Source: Streptococcus oralis Uo5 (GTDB taxonomy: Bacteria; Bacillota; Bacilli; Lactobacillales; Streptococcaceae). Taken from it: 64,000 nt of DNA. How positions within the stretch are numbered: the first letter of the stretch is position 1; the number at the start of each line of letters is the position of its first letter. A program made the position numbers and the translations under genes. The notes below the pieces were generated by a model. It made no database searches. It was not told the DNA's origin and worked only from the letters and a program-made list of their open reading frames with translations. Shown here piece after piece: positions 47,356 to 59,076 of this stretch. Location: NCBI RefSeq assembly GCF_000253155.1, contig NC_015291.1, positions 1,149,001 through 1,213,000 of the forward strand, given 5' to 3'.

Positions 47356-48093
47356 TTATTCCTTTTCTTCGATATTGTTTGAAACTGTTGTTCCGATATT
47401 TTCACCAAATACGACACGTTTAATGTTTCCTGGTTGGTTCATGTTAAAGACAACCAAGTCAATGTCGTTGTCCATAGAGAGGGTTGAAGCTGTTGAGTCC
47501 ATGATACGAAGACCTTTGTTGATAACGTCACGGTGGGTCAATTCTTCAAACTTAACGGCTGTCTTGTCTTTCTTAGGATCGGCATTGTAAACACCATCTA
47601 CGCCATTTTTAGCCATAAGGATGGCATCCGCTTCGATTTCAGCTGCACGAAGGGCCGCTGTTGTATCGGTTGAGAAGTAAGGCGAACCAATTCCGGCACC
47701 AAAGATAACGATACGGCCTTTTTCAAGGTGGCGAAGAGCACGTCCACGTACATAAGGTTCTGCCACTTGTTGCATGGCAATGGCTGTTTGTACACGCGTA
47801 TCGACACCAACTTGTTGCAATGAATCTGCCATCACAAGAGCATTCATAACAGTCCCAAGCATTCCAGTGTAATCTGCCTGAACACGGTCCATTCCTGCTT
47901 CTGCAGCAGGTTCCCCGCGCCAGAGATTTCCTCCACCAATAACAAGGGCAATTTCGATACCTAAGCTATGAACTTCTTGAATCTCTTTTGCGATTGTTTG
48001 AACTGTTTGGATATCAATCCCTACGCCACGTTCACCGGCAAGGGCTTCACCTGATAACTTGATTAAAATACGTTTATACTTGGGATTCGCCAT
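47356..48093 (-). CDS. pyrH: UMP kinase
   Basis: A 245-residue amino-acid-kinase-family UMP kinase that makes UDP and is regulated by GTP and UTP. Motifs: [35 protein letters not shown] [13 protein letters not shown] and the C-terminal [15 protein letters not shown]. The ATG follows AAAGGAG. It is paired with frr, a common arrangement. Confidence 0.97.
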   Translation of the reverse strand: MANPKYKRILIKLSGEALAGERGVGIDIQTVQTIAKEIQEVHSLGIEIALVIGGGNLWRGEPAAEAGMDRVQADYTGMLGTVMNALVMADSLQQVGVDTRVQTAIAMQQVAEPYVRGRALRHLEKGRIVIFGAGIGSPYFSTDTTAALRAAEIEADAILMAKNGVDGVYNADPKKDKTAVKFEELTHRDVINKGLRIMDSTASTLSMDNDIDLVVFNMNQPGNIKRVVFGENIGTTVSNNIEEKE

Positions 48094-48176
48094 TTTTACT
48101 CTCCTTTTTTTATCCTACCTATTTTATCACAATTTCTAAGATTTTTATAGTATCATGAGCAATTCTTTGAAAAAAA

Positions 48177-49511
48177 TTAGACCGTTAAAAATTCTTCTAA
48201 GTCGGTAAGAGCACGCTCTGCAATTTTTTCATAACGAGCTTTTTTATCACGGATACGCTCGCCTTCCAATTCCTTGATAATCCCAAAATTGACATTCATT
48301 GGTTGGAAATGTTTGCTGTCCGCATGGGTGATGTAATGAGCCAGACTTCCAATCGCTGTGGTCTCTGGGAAGATAGCTTCACTTTCACCCTTAAAGAGGC
48401 GAGCAGCGTTAATCCCCGCAACTAAGCCTGATGCTGCTGACTCAACATAGCCTTCCACACCCGTCATTTGACCAGCAAAGAAGAGATTTGGCTGTTTCTT
48501 AGAACGATAGGTTTGCTCCAGAAGATTTGGTGAATCCATGTAAGAATTACGATGCATGACCCCATAACGGACAAACTCAGCATTTTCAAGACCTGGAATC
48601 ATTTGGAAGACACGTTTTTGTTCTCCCCATTTGAGGTGGGTCTGGAAACCGACGATATTGTAGAGGCTACCAGCCGCATTATCCTGACGAAGCTGGACAA
48701 CAGCATACGGTGTTTTAAATTCTCCGTCACGAGGGCCTGTGTAATCATCTGGATACTCCAGACCGACTGGTTTCATAGGACCATAAAGCATGGTTTTAAT
48801 ACCACGCTTAGCCATGACTTCGATCGGCATACAACCTTCAAAGTACTTTTCTTTTTCGAAAGAATTGAGCGGTGCTTCTTCTGCATTGACCAAGGCTTCA
48901 TGGAAATCCATAAACTCTTGCTTGGTCATAGGGGCATTGAGGTAGGCCGCTTCTCCCTTGTCATAACGAGATTTGAGATAGACCTTACTCATATCGATGG
49001 TGTTGACATCGATAATAGGTGCTGCCGCATCGTAGAAATAGAAACCATCACCGTCATTAAGGGCATGAATCTTTTCAGCTAGAGCATCGCTAGTCAAAGG
49101 ACCAGTAGCCACAACTGTAATAACATCAGTTGGCAGTTCTGTAATTTCATCGCGAACCACTTCAATCAAAGGATGATTGGCTACTTTTTCGGTCACCATT
49201 TGGGAGAAACCGTCACGGTCCACCGCAAGGGCACCGCCCGCAGGAACACGTGTAGCTTCAGCAGATTCCAAGATAACAGAACCCAAGCGACGCATTTCTT
49301 CCTTGAGAAGCCCAACTGCATTGGTCAAAGCATCCCCACGTAAGGAATTGGAACAAACCAATTCAGCAAAATTGTCTGTTTTGTGTTGGGGTGTTGACTT
49401 GACACCACGCATTTCATAGAGTTTAACTGGAATACCACGTTCTGCGATTTGGTAGGCTGCTTCAGAACCTGCCAAACCTGCTCCGATAACATTGATATAA
49501 GATTGAGACAC
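48177..49511 (-). CDS. trmFO: Folate/FAD-dependent tRNA (uracil-5-)-methyltransferase TrmFO
   Basis: TrmFO makes m5U54 in tRNA using methylene-THF and FAD. The 444-residue protein has the FAD motif [15 protein letters not shown] at the N-terminus, [23 protein letters not shown], and [18 protein letters not shown] near the C-terminus. I take GTG at 49511 (AGAGGT 9 nt upstream), which gives the N-terminus [10 protein letters not shown] and the usual length; a longer frame upstream is rejected. Confidence 0.95.
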   Translation of the reverse strand: MSQSYINVIGAGLAGSEAAYQIAERGIPVKLYEMRGVKSTPQHKTDNFAELVCSNSLRGDALTNAVGLLKEEMRRLGSVILESAEATRVPAGGALAVDRDGFSQMVTEKVANHPLIEVVRDEITELPTDVITVVATGPLTSDALAEKIHALNDGDGFYFYDAAAPIIDVNTIDMSKVYLKSRYDKGEAAYLNAPMTKQEFMDFHEALVNAEEAPLNSFEKEKYFEGCMPIEVMAKRGIKTMLYGPMKPVGLEYPDDYTGPRDGEFKTPYAVVQLRQDNAAGSLYNIVGFQTHLKWGEQKRVFQMIPGLENAEFVRYGVMHRNSYMDSPNLLEQTYRSKKQPNLFFAGQMTGVEGYVESAASGLVAGINAARLFKGESEAIFPETTAIGSLAHYITHADSKHFQPMNVNFGIIKELEGERIRDKKARYEKIAERALTDLEEFLTV

Positions 49512-49613
49512 GACACTAATACCTCTTTGGGTGGAAACTAAGTCCAAATAAAAACAAGCTACTAGACTGTTTGACACCCACAAATCTTTCTAATTTTTCT
49601 TTTACTAGTATAA

Positions 49614-49642
49614 CAAAAAAAGGGAAGAAGGCAAACTTCCCT
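49614..49642 (-). terminator. Terminator after rsmI
   Basis: Arms AGGGAAG and CTTCCCT with a TTTTTTT tail on the minus strand, directly after rsmI and before the trmFO promoter region. Confidence 0.85.
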
Positions 49643-49644
49643 GT

Positions 49645-50523
49645 TTAGTCATTTTCTTGATTTTCTTCCCATTCGTGGTAGGCAGCGTAGAGCTGACTCT
49701 TATTCCACTGGTAGAGTTTTGCAACTTCCTTTATGGCTTGATTTTTCTTCATGCCTTGCTGGATACGGGTTTGAATTTCTAAGAACAAGTCCTCCTCGTC
49801 CTTTTCCTCCACATCCTGATTTGCACCTTCAACGATGAGAAGGCATTCGCCCTTGAGTGGCGTTTCAGCGATGCTTACTAGCAATTCAGAGATCTTTCCT
49901 CGTTGGTATTCTTCATAGATTTTGGTTAATTCTCTAACCAAGACCACCGAGCGGTCGCCGTAAACTGCTAGCATATTTTCCAGCGTATCCGCTACACGGT
50001 GGGGCGATTCGTAGAAAATTTGAGTTTCTGGATAATCTTTTTTCGAGTCGAAAAATAGCTTTTGCTGACCTGATTTTCTCGGTAAGAAACCATAAAAGAT
50101 ATGTGGTTGTGGCGCCAATCCACTGGCAATCAAGGCCGAAATCCCTGCAGAGGCACCTGGAACGGTAACAACTGCGATTTCTTCCTCAATAGCTGCCTTG
50201 ACCAAATCATGACCAGGGTCCGAGATGCTAGGCAGACCCGCGTCAGAAACCTGAGCAATACTTTGCCCTGCTTTCAAGAAACCAATCAAATCAGGAATTT
50301 TTTCCTTGGCATTGTGCTCATGAAAACTAATCTGCTTGGTGGAAATGTCAAAATGTTTGAGCAAAAGCCCTGTATTGCGCGTGTCCTCAGCCGCAATCCA
50401 GTCCACCTCTTTCAAAGTCTGGATGGCACGAAAGGTCATATCATCTAGATTGCCAATCGGCGTTGCTACTAGGTAAAGTTTGCCATAGGGAGATTGTCCC
50501 TTAAAACTTTTTTGAATCTGCAT
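49645..50523 (-). CDS. rsmI: 16S rRNA (cytidine-1402-2'-O)-methyltransferase
   Basis: RsmI adds the 2'-O-methyl group to C1402 in the decoding centre. The 292-residue protein has YLVATPIGNLDDMTFRAIQTL, AEDTRNT, SDAGLPSISDPG and VPGASAGISALIASG, all typical of the family. The ATG follows TAGGGAG, and it starts 2 bp after the yabA stop. Confidence 0.95.
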   Translation of the reverse strand: MQIQKSFKGQSPYGKLYLVATPIGNLDDMTFRAIQTLKEVDWIAAEDTRNTGLLLKHFDISTKQISFHEHNAKEKIPDLIGFLKAGQSIAQVSDAGLPSISDPGHDLVKAAIEEEIAVVTVPGASAGISALIASGLAPQPHIFYGFLPRKSGQQKLFFDSKKDYPETQIFYESPHRVADTLENMLAVYGDRSVVLVRELTKIYEEYQRGKISELLVSIAETPLKGECLLIVEGANQDVEEKDEEDLFLEIQTRIQQGMKKNQAIKEVAKLYQWNKSQLYAAYHEWEENQEND

Positions 50524-50525
50524 GC

Positions 50526-50843
50526 TTACTCCCTATATAACAACTCATCACAGAACATACATTCCTCGTCCTGCTCTCGGCGTTGTCCATAAAAATCATT
50601 ACAAACGTGAAACCCGTCCTTATAGATTCGGCGGACACTTTCACGAACATGCTTAGCCTTGACGGGAGTATCTGCTTCCACCTCGCCCAAGCGTTCGCGC
50701 AACTTACTATTTTCCAAGCGAAGAGCTGTATTTTCCTCTACCAGGCTCTTGAGATTTTTCTTGATGGCTTCCACATCGGCCAAGGTCACCAGTAACTGTT
50801 GGGAAAAATCGTCCAGCGCGTCAAATAATTCTTTTTTATCCAT
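50526..50843 (-). CDS. yabA: Replication initiation control protein YabA
   Basis: A 105-residue protein: an N-terminal coiled coil (about 1-55, tetramerisation) and a C-terminal zinc-binding domain (HVCNDFYG...CMFC). YabA binds DnaA and DnaN and restrains initiation of replication. It lies between holB/tmk and rsmI, as in Bacillus and streptococci. A BOX element sits directly upstream. Confidence 0.94.
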   Translation of the reverse strand: MDKKELFDALDDFSQQLLVTLADVEAIKKNLKSLVEENTALRLENSKLRERLGEVEADTPVKAKHVRESVRRIYKDGFHVCNDFYGQRREQDEECMFCDELLYRE

Positions 50844-50878
50844 AAACCAGCCCTTTCCTTTCTATATCGTTCATTTTT

Positions 50879-50985
50879 AATACTCAATGAAAATCAAAGA
50901 GCAAACTAGGAAACTAGCCGCAGGCTGTACTTGAGTACGGCAAGGCGACGTTGACGTGGTTTGAATTTGATTTTCGAAGAGTATG
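50879..50985 (-). repeat. BOX element (boxA-boxC type, no boxB)
   Basis: About 107 bp between holB and yabA. Its ends form an imperfect inverted repeat (ATACTCAATGAAAATCAAA against TTTGATTTTCGAAGAGTAT) with the hallmark GGAAACTAGCCGCAGGCTG and CAAGGCGACGTTGACGTGG segments. BOX elements are multicopy, possibly mobile MITE-like repeats of pneumococcus and relatives that can alter nearby expression. No boxB module is present. Confidence 0.88.
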
Positions 50986-50988
50986 AGT

Positions 50989-51879
50989 TTATATTTCTTT
51001 CAAGACCAGATATTCCATGGCATTTTGAAAGCTAACATTGGCTTGCCACATTTTTCTAGCTTCTAGCAAATCTTGCAGAATCTGTCGAATTCTTGCTTGC
51101 AAGAGATCCTGTCCACAGAGCACTTCGAGGATTCGCAAGACCTGATCTTGTTTTTCCTTGTCATCTGCCAAACTAGCTAATTTGGCTACCTGCAAATAAC
51201 TCTCTGTTTTCTTGGCTACTAACCAAGTCAGCAGGCGCTCACTTTCATCCACCAAGGTCCAAAAACTTGCTTGATTGACCAACTTTTCAGCTTCAGCTCG
51301 TGATTGACAAAACTGGGCTAAGAGAGTCGCTTTTTTCTTGACCAGACCTGCTTGTTCTAATTGATGGATGAGCTTTTCTTCTTGCTTTTTAAAGTTGAAA
51401 ATCTGGGTCCGACTACGGATTGTCGGCAAGATTTTTTCCTCATCACTGGTTAAGAAGAAAATATAAACTTCACTCTGAGGTTCTTCGATGACCTTAAGCA
51501 GAGAATTGGCTGCGTTGGGATGCATTTTTTCCGCCTGCTCGATAATAAAGACCTGTTGCTGGCTTTCAATCCCTGTTTGGGAAAACTGGCCCACCAATTC
51601 CCGAATGCGTTCTGTCTTAATGACCTGATTGACTGGCTTAATCAAGGTAACATCGGGAAATTCTTCCTGTTCAATCAGCTTGCAGTTTCGGCAGTTCTCA
51701 CATGGTAAAACGCCTACTTTATCCGTACAGAAAAGACTTTTAGCCAAAAATTGCGCCATTTCCAAACTTCCAAAGAAACCTGAAAAGAGATAGGCGTGAT
51801 TGAGCTGGTCTTGTTCTAGGATACAGATAAAGCGGTCAAACTGCTCTGGTTGCAAAGCCTTTAGTTGTTCTTGTTTCAT
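50989..51879 (-). CDS. holB: DNA polymerase III subunit delta'
   Basis: A 296-residue clamp-loader subunit. AAA+-like fold with the cysteine cluster CENCRNC (about 60-66), [15 protein letters not shown] and [19 protein letters not shown]. The Walker A loop is degenerate, as is usual for delta'. It overlaps tmk by 4 bp (ATGA). Confidence 0.94.
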   Translation of the reverse strand: MKQEQLKALQPEQFDRFICILEQDQLNHAYLFSGFFGSLEMAQFLAKSLFCTDKVGVLPCENCRNCKLIEQEEFPDVTLIKPVNQVIKTERIRELVGQFSQTGIESQQQVFIIEQAEKMHPNAANSLLKVIEEPQSEVYIFFLTSDEEKILPTIRSRTQIFNFKKQEEKLIHQLEQAGLVKKKATLLAQFCQSRAEAEKLVNQASFWTLVDESERLLTWLVAKKTESYLQVAKLASLADDKEKQDQVLRILEVLCGQDLLQARIRQILQDLLEARKMWQANVSFQNAMEYLVLKEI

Positions 51880-52514
51880 TTTGCCAATCCCATTCTGTCA
51901 AACAAGACCGCCTTGGTTGTATCCACAACTTGCTCCAAGGGAAGACTGGCATCAATCTTGACAATGCGATTTCCTTCTTTGTCCAGAAGAGAAAGGTAGC
52001 CTTGACGGACTTTTTTGTGCAAGTCTAAGCCTTCCAAGTCCAAACGATTGACCTCGCGATTGCTATTCGCAGCAATGCGAGCCAGCCCTTCTTCCACCTC
52101 AATGTCAAAATAGAGCGTCAAATCGGGTTTGAGGCCATCTGTCGCAAAATGGTTGAGCCAATCAATAGCTTCAATATCCAAGCCACGACCAAATCCCTGA
52201 TAGGCAACAGAACTATCGATGAAACGGTCCATAATGACCAACTTACCAGCTCCAAGAGCTGGAAGAACTTTTTCTACCAAATGCTGTCTGCGACTGGCGA
52301 TATAGAGAAGAAGCTCTGTTTTAGGATCCATCTGAGTATGACTTGGATCTAAAATCACTTCCCGAATCTTCTCTCCAATCAAGACTCCACCTGGCTCACG
52401 GGTCGTCAACACCTCTACTCCTTTTTCCTCTAAAATTGGGAGTAGAGCCTCTAAAACACTGGTCTTTCCTGCTCCCTCTGGTCCCTCAAGAGAGACTAAA
52501 AATCCTTTTGACAT
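51876..52514 (-). CDS. tmk: Thymidylate kinase
   Basis: A 212-residue kinase making dTDP from dTMP: P-loop [12 protein letters not shown] (about 9-20), [18 protein letters not shown] and the lid region. First gene of tmk-holB-yabA-rsmI. Confidence 0.96.
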   Translation of the reverse strand: MSKGFLVSLEGPEGAGKTSVLEALLPILEEKGVEVLTTREPGGVLIGEKIREVILDPSHTQMDPKTELLLYIASRRQHLVEKVLPALGAGKLVIMDRFIDSSVAYQGFGRGLDIEAIDWLNHFATDGLKPDLTLYFDIEVEEGLARIAANSNREVNRLDLEGLDLHKKVRQGYLSLLDKEGNRIVKIDASLPLEQVVDTTKAVLFDRMGLAK

Positions 52515-52606
52515 GTCTAACTCATTTCTTTTTTTCTACTTTCTATTCTATCAAAAAAATAGGTTTTTGTGACAATCTTTTTGCGTCTTCTGATTTCAAA
52601 AGAGCA

Positions 52607-52636
52607 TAAAAGAGGCTGGGAGTCATCCAACCTCTT
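52607..52636 (-). terminator. Terminator after proC
   Basis: Arms AAGAGGCTGG and CCAACCTCTT (one mismatch) with a TTTT tail on the minus strand, overlapping the end of proC. Confidence 0.75.
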
Positions 52637-53432
52637 ATTTACCTAATTCTTGTGTTCGTTTGTAGGCTTGATGAACTGCGTCCATGACGGTACCTCTAAA
52701 GGCATGTTCTTCCAGACTTGCTACACCCGCGATAGTCGAACCTCCTGGGCTACAAACTTGGTCTTTCAATACTCCAGGATGTTGCTGACTTTCAAGGACC
52801 ATTTGTCCAGCGCCAACTACTGTTTGAGCTGCCATTTTCAAAGCCATTTCTCGTGGCAATCCTGTCTGTACACCCGCATCTGCCAAAGCCTCGATAAAGA
52901 GATAGACAAAAGCTGGTCCACAACCTGCAAGACCTGTCGCAGCATCTATTAAGCCATCCCCAAGTTCAACCAAGAGACCAGCCTTGACTAGAAGCTGACA
53001 AAAGAGTTCCCTGTCCTCAGCACGACAATTTGCTGACATGGCATAACTAATCACTCCTTGGCCGATAGCCACTGGAGTATTGGGCATGATGCGAATAATT
53101 CGGTGGTGACTCGGTAAAAATTTGGCTAGTTTTTCCAAAGTCAATCCAGCCGCCATGGAAATCAAAAGAAGACTCTCTCTATTTTCAAGGATGGTCTGGT
53201 ATTGAGAAAGCAAGTCTGAGAACTGAGCAGGCTTAACTCCTAGAAAAATCACATCTGCTTCTGCGAAGATTTCGTCATTGCTGGAAGCCTGACCACCAAA
53301 GTTGGTAATGAAAGCATCTACTTTTGCTTGACTACGATTGGCAAGGAGAATCTGAGCACCCGTCTTGGCCTGCACAACAGCCTTAGCCAAGCTAGCTCCC
53401 ATATTCCCCAAACCGATAAATCCAATCTTCAT
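52635..53432 (-). CDS. proC: Pyrroline-5-carboxylate reductase
   Basis: A 265-residue NAD(P)H reductase for the last step of proline synthesis. N-terminal Rossmann motif IGFIGLGNMGASLAKAV, then RIMPNTPVAIGQG and the signature region GGSTIAGVASLEEHAFRGTVMDAV. The ATG follows AAGGGAG. It comes 3 bp after proA in a proB-proA-proC operon. Confidence 0.96.
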   Translation of the reverse strand: MKIGFIGLGNMGASLAKAVVQAKTGAQILLANRSQAKVDAFITNFGGQASSNDEIFAEADVIFLGVKPAQFSDLLSQYQTILENRESLLLISMAAGLTLEKLAKFLPSHHRIIRIMPNTPVAIGQGVISYAMSANCRAEDRELFCQLLVKAGLLVELGDGLIDAATGLAGCGPAFVYLFIEALADAGVQTGLPREMALKMAAQTVVGAGQMVLESQQHPGVLKDQVCSPGGSTIAGVASLEEHAFRGTVMDAVHQAYKRTQELGK

Positions 53433-53435
53433 CTC

Positions 53436-54698
53436 TTACTCCCTTATCTGTCCGTTACCAGTAACCACATACTTGTAGCTGGTCAACTCTTTCAAGCCCA
53501 TAGGCCCACGCGCATGCAGTTTCTGAGTAGAAATCCCCATCTCACATCCAAGACCAAATTGGCCTCCATCAGTGAAACGCGTTGAGGCATTGACATAAAC
53601 CGCTGCTGAGTCCACTTGATCTGTAAAGTAAGCTGCAGCTTCAGCATTTTCAGTCACAATGGCATCCGAATGATGGGTACTGTGGGCTTCAATATGCGCA
53701 ACCGCTTCTTCTAAACTGCTCACAACCTTAACAGCGAGAACATAGTCTAAAAACTCTGTGTCAAAGTCTTGGACCTCAGCTGCTCGACCTGAAACAAACT
53801 GACTTGCCGTGCTATCCAAACGGAATTGAATTGGTTCCAACCCAGCTTCTTTTCGATTCTCAACCAGAACTTGCTCCAAGCGAGGAAGGAAATCTGCTGC
53901 CTTGTCTTCATGAACCAGCAGAACCTCCATAGCATTGCAGACAGAAGGACGACTGGTCTTAGCATTGTTGATGATAGATAAAGCCTTGTCTTCATCGGCA
54001 TCCTTGTCCACATAGACATGGACAATTCCAGTTCCTGTCTCGATAACGGGCACGATAGCATTTTCAACCACGGCATTAATCAAGCCAGCCCCTCCACGAG
54101 GAATGAGAAGGTCTAGATAGCCCTTGGCCTTCATCATAGCATAGCTACTTTCACGGCTGGTGTCTTCCACTAGTTGAATCACCTCTGGATGAATGGTAGT
54201 CGTCTCCAAGCCCTTCTTCAAGGCTGTGACAATAGCATGGGCAGTTTGATAGGCGTCCTTGCCACTACGAAGAACGACTGCATTTCCACTCTTGAGAGCC
54301 AAGGCAGCTGCATCCGACGTCACATTTGGACGGCTTTCATAGATAATACCGATAACACCCATAGCCACACGTTTCTTGGTGATAAGCAAGCCATTTTCAA
54401 GATGACTTGTTTCTAAGACTTCACCAATGGGATCTGGTAAAGCAACCACTTCACGAATTCCTCTTGCCATAGCTTGGATTCGCCCTGCATCCAAATAAAG
54501 ACGATCTAGCATAACATCTGAGATTTTCCCCTTGGCCGCTTCCATATCAAGGGCATTTGCCTCTAAAATTTCCTCAGTAGCTGCCAATAACTGATCAGCC
54601 ATGGCTAGCAAGGCTTGGTTTTTCACAGTTTCACTAGCAGTGTTGATTGACTTTTTAACAGCCTGTACTTGTTCAAATTGTTCTTGTGTACTTACCAT
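53436..54698 (-). CDS. proA: Glutamate-5-semialdehyde dehydrogenase
   Basis: A 420-residue aldehyde-dehydrogenase-fold enzyme that reduces glutamyl-5-phosphate. Catalytic Cys in [13 protein letters not shown] (about 253), [17 protein letters not shown], and the C-terminal [21 protein letters not shown]. It starts 9 bp after proB with AGAGGTG upstream. Confidence 0.96.
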   Translation of the reverse strand: MVSTQEQFEQVQAVKKSINTASETVKNQALLAMADQLLAATEEILEANALDMEAAKGKISDVMLDRLYLDAGRIQAMARGIREVVALPDPIGEVLETSHLENGLLITKKRVAMGVIGIIYESRPNVTSDAAALALKSGNAVVLRSGKDAYQTAHAIVTALKKGLETTTIHPEVIQLVEDTSRESSYAMMKAKGYLDLLIPRGGAGLINAVVENAIVPVIETGTGIVHVYVDKDADEDKALSIINNAKTSRPSVCNAMEVLLVHEDKAADFLPRLEQVLVENRKEAGLEPIQFRLDSTASQFVSGRAAEVQDFDTEFLDYVLAVKVVSSLEEAVAHIEAHSTHHSDAIVTENAEAAAYFTDQVDSAAVYVNASTRFTDGGQFGLGCEMGISTQKLHARGPMGLKELTSYKYVVTGNGQIRE

Positions 54699-54707
54699 TT
54701 TTCACCT

Positions 54708-55817
54708 CTAAAATTCTGTAAAGAGCAGCTGGATTTCAGGAGTGATGGAAATCCAGTCATCACGGTGAATCAAGACTCCCTTAGCTTTTTGAGAACGGAG
54801 CATATCTTCTAGGGCTGAGACACCAAATTGGACACGTCCCTTTCCAAGAGATTGACCTGTTTCTTTATCTGCTACTGTAACAATATCATGGTAAGAGAAG
54901 TTCCCTTCCACTTCTACCACACCTGATAAAAGGAGACTTTTTCCGTTTTCTGAAAGTGCTTCTGCAGCTCCACCATCTACCCAAATCGTTCCCTGACTTT
55001 GAGCATAGAAGGCCAGCCATTGTTTCTGGGTACGAAGACCCTTCTCTTGCGCAACAAAGAAGGAACCATCCTTGGTCTCGTCCGCCGCCTCAATCAAGGC
55101 ATCTGATTTCAGGGACGAGCAGATATAGACTGGCACCCCTGACTCCGTCGCAATAGTTGCAGCTTTGATTTTTGTCAGCATGCCCCCAGTACCGTTTGAC
55201 GAACCTGCTCCACCAGCCATATCAATAATCTCACGATTGATAGTCTCGATTTTCTCAAGACGTTTAGCTGTTGGATCTGAGTTGGGATTTCCAGTATAGA
55301 GACCGTCCACATCCGTCAAGAGAACCAAAAGGTCTGCCTGCACCATAGCCGCTACCTGAGCACTCAGAGTATCATTGTCCCCAACCTTGAGCTCATCAAT
55401 AACGACACTGTCGTTCTCATTGATGATGGGAATGGCACCACGATGAAGCAATACAGATAAGGCCTGATGGGCATTCTTATAACGACGTTTATCTACAAAA
55501 TCATCCTGAGTCAGCAAGATTTGTGCGGAGACGATTTGGCGCATGAGGAGGTTGGTTGTGTATTCTTCTAGGAGCAAACCTTGTCCTACTGCGGCCGAGG
55601 CCTGCTTATCTGCAATCTTGGTCGGCCGTTTTTTAAAACCTAAAGCACCAAATCCAGCGGCAACTGCCCCAGATGACACCAAAATCAACTCATGTCCAGC
55701 CTCATGCAACATAGCCAATTGTTGGGTAATTGCCTTTACTTTACTTCTTGATAAACTCCCGTCTTCATTTGTCAACGACGAAGTCCCCACCTTAAAGACG
55801 ATTCGTTTGTACTTCAT
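54708..55817 (-). CDS. proB: Glutamate 5-kinase
   Basis: A 369-residue kinase for the first, feedback-regulated step of proline synthesis. Amino-acid-kinase domain from [16 protein letters not shown] with [13 protein letters not shown] and [12 protein letters not shown], then a C-terminal PUA domain (about 275-365). The ATG at 55817 has GGAG 7 nt upstream; a longer frame is rejected. Confidence 0.96.
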   Translation of the reverse strand: MKYKRIVFKVGTSSLTNEDGSLSRSKVKAITQQLAMLHEAGHELILVSSGAVAAGFGALGFKKRPTKIADKQASAAVGQGLLLEEYTTNLLMRQIVSAQILLTQDDFVDKRRYKNAHQALSVLLHRGAIPIINENDSVVIDELKVGDNDTLSAQVAAMVQADLLVLLTDVDGLYTGNPNSDPTAKRLEKIETINREIIDMAGGAGSSNGTGGMLTKIKAATIATESGVPVYICSSLKSDALIEAADETKDGSFFVAQEKGLRTQKQWLAFYAQSQGTIWVDGGAAEALSENGKSLLLSGVVEVEGNFSYHDIVTVADKETGQSLGKGRVQFGVSALEDMLRSQKAKGVLIHRDDWISITPEIQLLFTEF

Positions 55818-55886
55818 ATTCTCACTCCGATTCTTCATATTTATCCATTATAACACGAATGCTTTAAAATAGAAAAGACTTGAAAT

Positions 55887-55918
55887 AAAAAGGTTGAGAC
55901 AAGGCATCTCAACTCTTT
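55887..55918 (-). terminator. Terminator after rluD
   Basis: On the minus strand arms AAAGAGTTGAGA and TCTCAACCTTT (one mismatch) with a T-rich tail at the end of the rluD reading frame. Confidence 0.75.
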
Positions 55919-56817
55919 TATCTATTCTCAGTTTTACGCAATCTTTCCAGCGTTTCTTTAAAAATCTCTGGAATATCTGCTGTGAACTCCAAGGTTTCAC
56001 CTGTTCTCGGATGGGTAAAACCTAGAGTTTTAGCATGGAGAAATTGCCCATGTCCCTTAAGTGTCTTACGAGGACCATAGACCTCATCACCAGCGACTGG
56101 ATGACCGATATAAGCCATATGGACACGGATTTGGTGGGTACGTCCTGTCTCTAGTTGCAACTCTAACAAACTATAATCTCCAAAGCGTTCCAAGACTTGA
56201 AAACGGGTCACAGCTGGCTTCCCTTTAGCAGTCACAGCCTGTTTCTTACGGTCTTTTTCGCTCCGACCAATCGGTGCTTCAATGACACCACGATCATTTG
56301 GCAGATTACCGTGAACAATTGCCCAGTATTTACGTAGAGACTTCTTATCTTTTAGCTCTTGGGCAAGTGCCAAGTGTGCCTCGTCATTCTTAGCAATCAT
56401 GAGGAGACCTGACGTATCCTTGTCAATGCGGTGAACAATGCCCGGTCGGAGAACTCCATTGATACCTGACAAGTCCTTGATATGGTACATGAGGGCATTG
56501 ACCAAGGTTCCGCTAGTATGACCGGCACTCGGATGGACCACCATCCCTTGAGGTTTGTTGACGACGGCTACATCCTCATCTTGGTAGATAATTTCGAGCG
56601 GAATATCCTCAGCCACATACTCTAAAACCTCTGGTTCTGGCACATGGTAGGTGACGATATCCCCCTCTTGGACAGTGTATTTGGCTTTCTTGGCTTGCCC
56701 ATTCACCAAGACTTGTCCAGCCTTAATTTGTTCATTAGCGAGACTGCGTGACAATTCTGTCAGTTCTGACAAGGCCTTGTCTAAACGTTGCCCACCAGTT
56801 TCAATTTTTATTTCCAT
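55918..56817 (-). CDS. rluD: RluD-family 23S rRNA pseudouridine synthase
   Basis: A 299-residue protein with an N-terminal S4 domain ([21 protein letters not shown]) and a pseudouridine synthase domain with catalytic Asp in [15 protein letters not shown] (about 140). It resembles RluA/RluD enzymes; the exact uridine target is inferred. It overlaps lspA by 17 bp. Confidence 0.92.
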   Translation of the reverse strand: MEIKIETGGQRLDKALSELTELSRSLANEQIKAGQVLVNGQAKKAKYTVQEGDIVTYHVPEPEVLEYVAEDIPLEIIYQDEDVAVVNKPQGMVVHPSAGHTSGTLVNALMYHIKDLSGINGVLRPGIVHRIDKDTSGLLMIAKNDEAHLALAQELKDKKSLRKYWAIVHGNLPNDRGVIEAPIGRSEKDRKKQAVTAKGKPAVTRFQVLERFGDYSLLELQLETGRTHQIRVHMAYIGHPVAGDEVYGPRKTLKGHGQFLHAKTLGFTHPRTGETLEFTADIPEIFKETLERLRKTENR

Positions 56818-57268
56818 TTACTTCCTCTTTAAGCATTGCAATCAATAAAACAATGACACCAACTGTCAAATAGCTGTCAGCAACATTGAAAATCGCAAAG
56901 TTGATAAAGTCTAGGTGAAACATATCCACCACAAAACCTTGACTCATTCTGTCAATAAAGTTACCCAGGCCTCCCGCGATGATCAAAGTCAGTCCAAAAA
57001 CCAGCCAGAGAGAGTCCTCCATGTGCTTATGTAGATACCATATGGCACCTGCCATGACAACCAAGGTAATGATAGCAAAAAACCACTGCTGGTCTTGTAA
57101 CATAGAGAAGGCTGCTCCTCTATTTTGTAGATAGGTCAAGCTAACGAGATTGGGGATCCACGAACGCACTTCACCCAGTGGAATCTGCTGGAGAACATAG
57201 GCTTTAACCCACTGATCCAGCCCAATCAAAAGCAGTACAATGACTGCCACTATTCCTCTTTTTTTCAT
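56801..57268 (-). CDS. lspA: Lipoprotein signal peptidase
   Basis: A 155-residue four-helix membrane aspartic peptidase that removes signal peptides from lipoproteins. Catalytic Asp residues lie in [19 protein letters not shown] and [11 protein letters not shown]. Substrates would include the nuclease lipoprotein at 27677. It overlaps the LysR gene by 4 bp. Confidence 0.96.
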   Translation of the reverse strand: MKKRGIVAVIVLLLIGLDQWVKAYVLQQIPLGEVRSWIPNLVSLTYLQNRGAAFSMLQDQQWFFAIITLVVMAGAIWYLHKHMEDSLWLVFGLTLIIAGGLGNFIDRMSQGFVVDMFHLDFINFAIFNVADSYLTVGVIVLLIAMLKEEVNGNKN

Positions 57269-58173
57269 GATTTCCTCTTCTGATCAAAATATTCTTGCAT
57301 AACCTCAACGAAAAGAGTCCCAGCTTGGCTAAGCTCCACTTCCTCACGTTTGACGTAGACCATGCGGTTATCTAGATTATCCTTGAGACGAATAACTGTG
57401 ATGCCATTAACACTGTCACTATCCAAAAATCCAGACCCAGTCGCATAAGCATCCGTCCGCTCCAAAATACCATTCAAAGTAGCACGGTCGGTCACATTGA
57501 ACATCTGGGAGCTAGCACTGGTATCGACAAAGTTCTCTGAATAGTAAAGGTACTCATCCTTTTCTTGAGTGAAACGAACGGTTGGTAAATCAGCCAAATC
57601 CTCCATGACCAGTTCTTCTTTCTCTGCTAAAGGATGTCCTTCACGAAGATAAATGTGAGTCTGGAAAGGAATTAGTTCAATAACTTCTAAACCAAGCTTT
57701 TCAACCCGTTGCATGATGCCCTTTTTATTTTGATTGTTGAGGTAGATAATTCCAATCTCACTATGCCCTTGGGCTACTTCGTCTAATATTTGAACTGTAG
57801 TAGACTCAAAAATACGAAAGTTCTTATAATCAGGATAACGTTCCGAATAGGCCGTAATGGTTGGTGGCAAGAAGTCATAGTGCTGGCTGGCAATAGAAAA
57901 TTCATCCTTTTCTTCCTCAGGATTGGCATATTGATTTTGAAAAACATCAAATCCTTTGACCAATTCTTGCGCTTTCTCATAAAATTCCATACCACGACGG
58001 GTCAAAAACGTTCCCGAACTCGTCCGACGGAAAATTTTAAAGCCTAACTCTTTTTCCAAATCGCGCACAGAAATAGACAGACTCGGCTGACTAACATACA
58101 TCTTTTCAGCAGCTTCACGGAAAGTACCACTATTCGCAATAGCAACAACATAGCGTAATTGTTGAATGTTCAT
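57265..58173 (-). CDS. LysR-type transcriptional regulator, MtaR/CpsY-like
   Basis: A 302-residue LTTR: N-terminal helix-turn-helix ([44 protein letters not shown]) and an effector domain. It resembles MtaR/CpsY regulators, which control methionine uptake and capsule or immune-evasion genes in streptococci. The ATG follows TTGGGGG. It leads a LysR-lspA-rluD run. Confidence 0.88.
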   Translation of the reverse strand: MNIQQLRYVVAIANSGTFREAAEKMYVSQPSLSISVRDLEKELGFKIFRRTSSGTFLTRRGMEFYEKAQELVKGFDVFQNQYANPEEEKDEFSIASQHYDFLPPTITAYSERYPDYKNFRIFESTTVQILDEVAQGHSEIGIIYLNNQNKKGIMQRVEKLGLEVIELIPFQTHIYLREGHPLAEKEELVMEDLADLPTVRFTQEKDEYLYYSENFVDTSASSQMFNVTDRATLNGILERTDAYATGSGFLDSDSVNGITVIRLKDNLDNRMVYVKREEVELSQAGTLFVEVMQEYFDQKRKS

Positions 58174-58302
58174 CTTTTACCCCCAACTTCTCTATCTGTT
58201 CATTATACCATATTTCAGAATTTTTCCAAAAAAGAAAAAAGTGTCCATCGCAAGTTTAAATCTAACTATTCTCTATTAAATTCAAAATGGGTATCAAAAC
58301 AA

Positions 58303-58333
58303 AAAAATAGGCTCTCCGAAAACTCGGAAAGCC
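58303..58333 (-). terminator. Terminator of the rplU-prp-rpmA operon
   Basis: Arms GGCTTTCCGA and TCGGAGAGCC (one G-U in RNA) around a 4-nt loop, followed by TATTTTTTT on the minus strand. A second hairpin (arms AAAAAGGT/ACCTTTTT, 58386-58408) overlaps the rpmA stop. Confidence 0.85.
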
Positions 58334-58406
58334 TTATTTAATGCTACTTCTAGCTTCCTCGCCTTCTCATTTCAAGGCTCGGGATAAAAAGGTTCACTGG
58401 ACCTTT

Positions 58407-58700
58407 TTATTTAGCGATTGGGTAAACAGAAACTTGTTTCTTGTCGCGACCTTTACGTTCAAAGCGTACTACGCCTTCAACTTTAGCGAACAAAGTATCG
58501 TCTCCACCACGTCCAACGTTTACACCTGGATAGATGTGTGTACCACGTTGACGGTAAAGGATTGATCCACCTGTTACAGTTTGTCCGTCAGCTGCTTTAG
58601 CTCCAAGACGTTTCGCTTGTGAATCACGTCCGTTTGATGTAGAACCTCCACCTTTTTTGTGGGCGAAAAGTTGCAAGTTGTTAAGAGTCATTTTTAACAT
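58407..58700 (-). CDS. rpmA: 50S ribosomal protein L27
   Basis: A 97-residue protein with the Firmicute N-terminal extension [13 protein letters not shown] before [14 protein letters not shown]. The extension is removed by the protease Prp, encoded just upstream, because the mature N-terminus reaches the peptidyl transferase centre. The ATG follows ACGGAGG. Confidence 0.97.
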   Translation of the reverse strand: MLKMTLNNLQLFAHKKGGGSTSNGRDSQAKRLGAKAADGQTVTGGSILYRQRGTHIYPGVNVGRGGDDTLFAKVEGVVRFERKGRDKKQVSVYPIAK

Positions 58701-58716
58701 AATGTTTTCCTCCGTG

Positions 58717-59070
<354 letters not shown>

Positions 59071-59076
59071 TTAAAA

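Noticed and set aside
48552-49082. 176-codon plus-strand frame inside trmFO
   Set aside because: Antisense to a conserved gene, with no family resemblance or ribosome-binding site.
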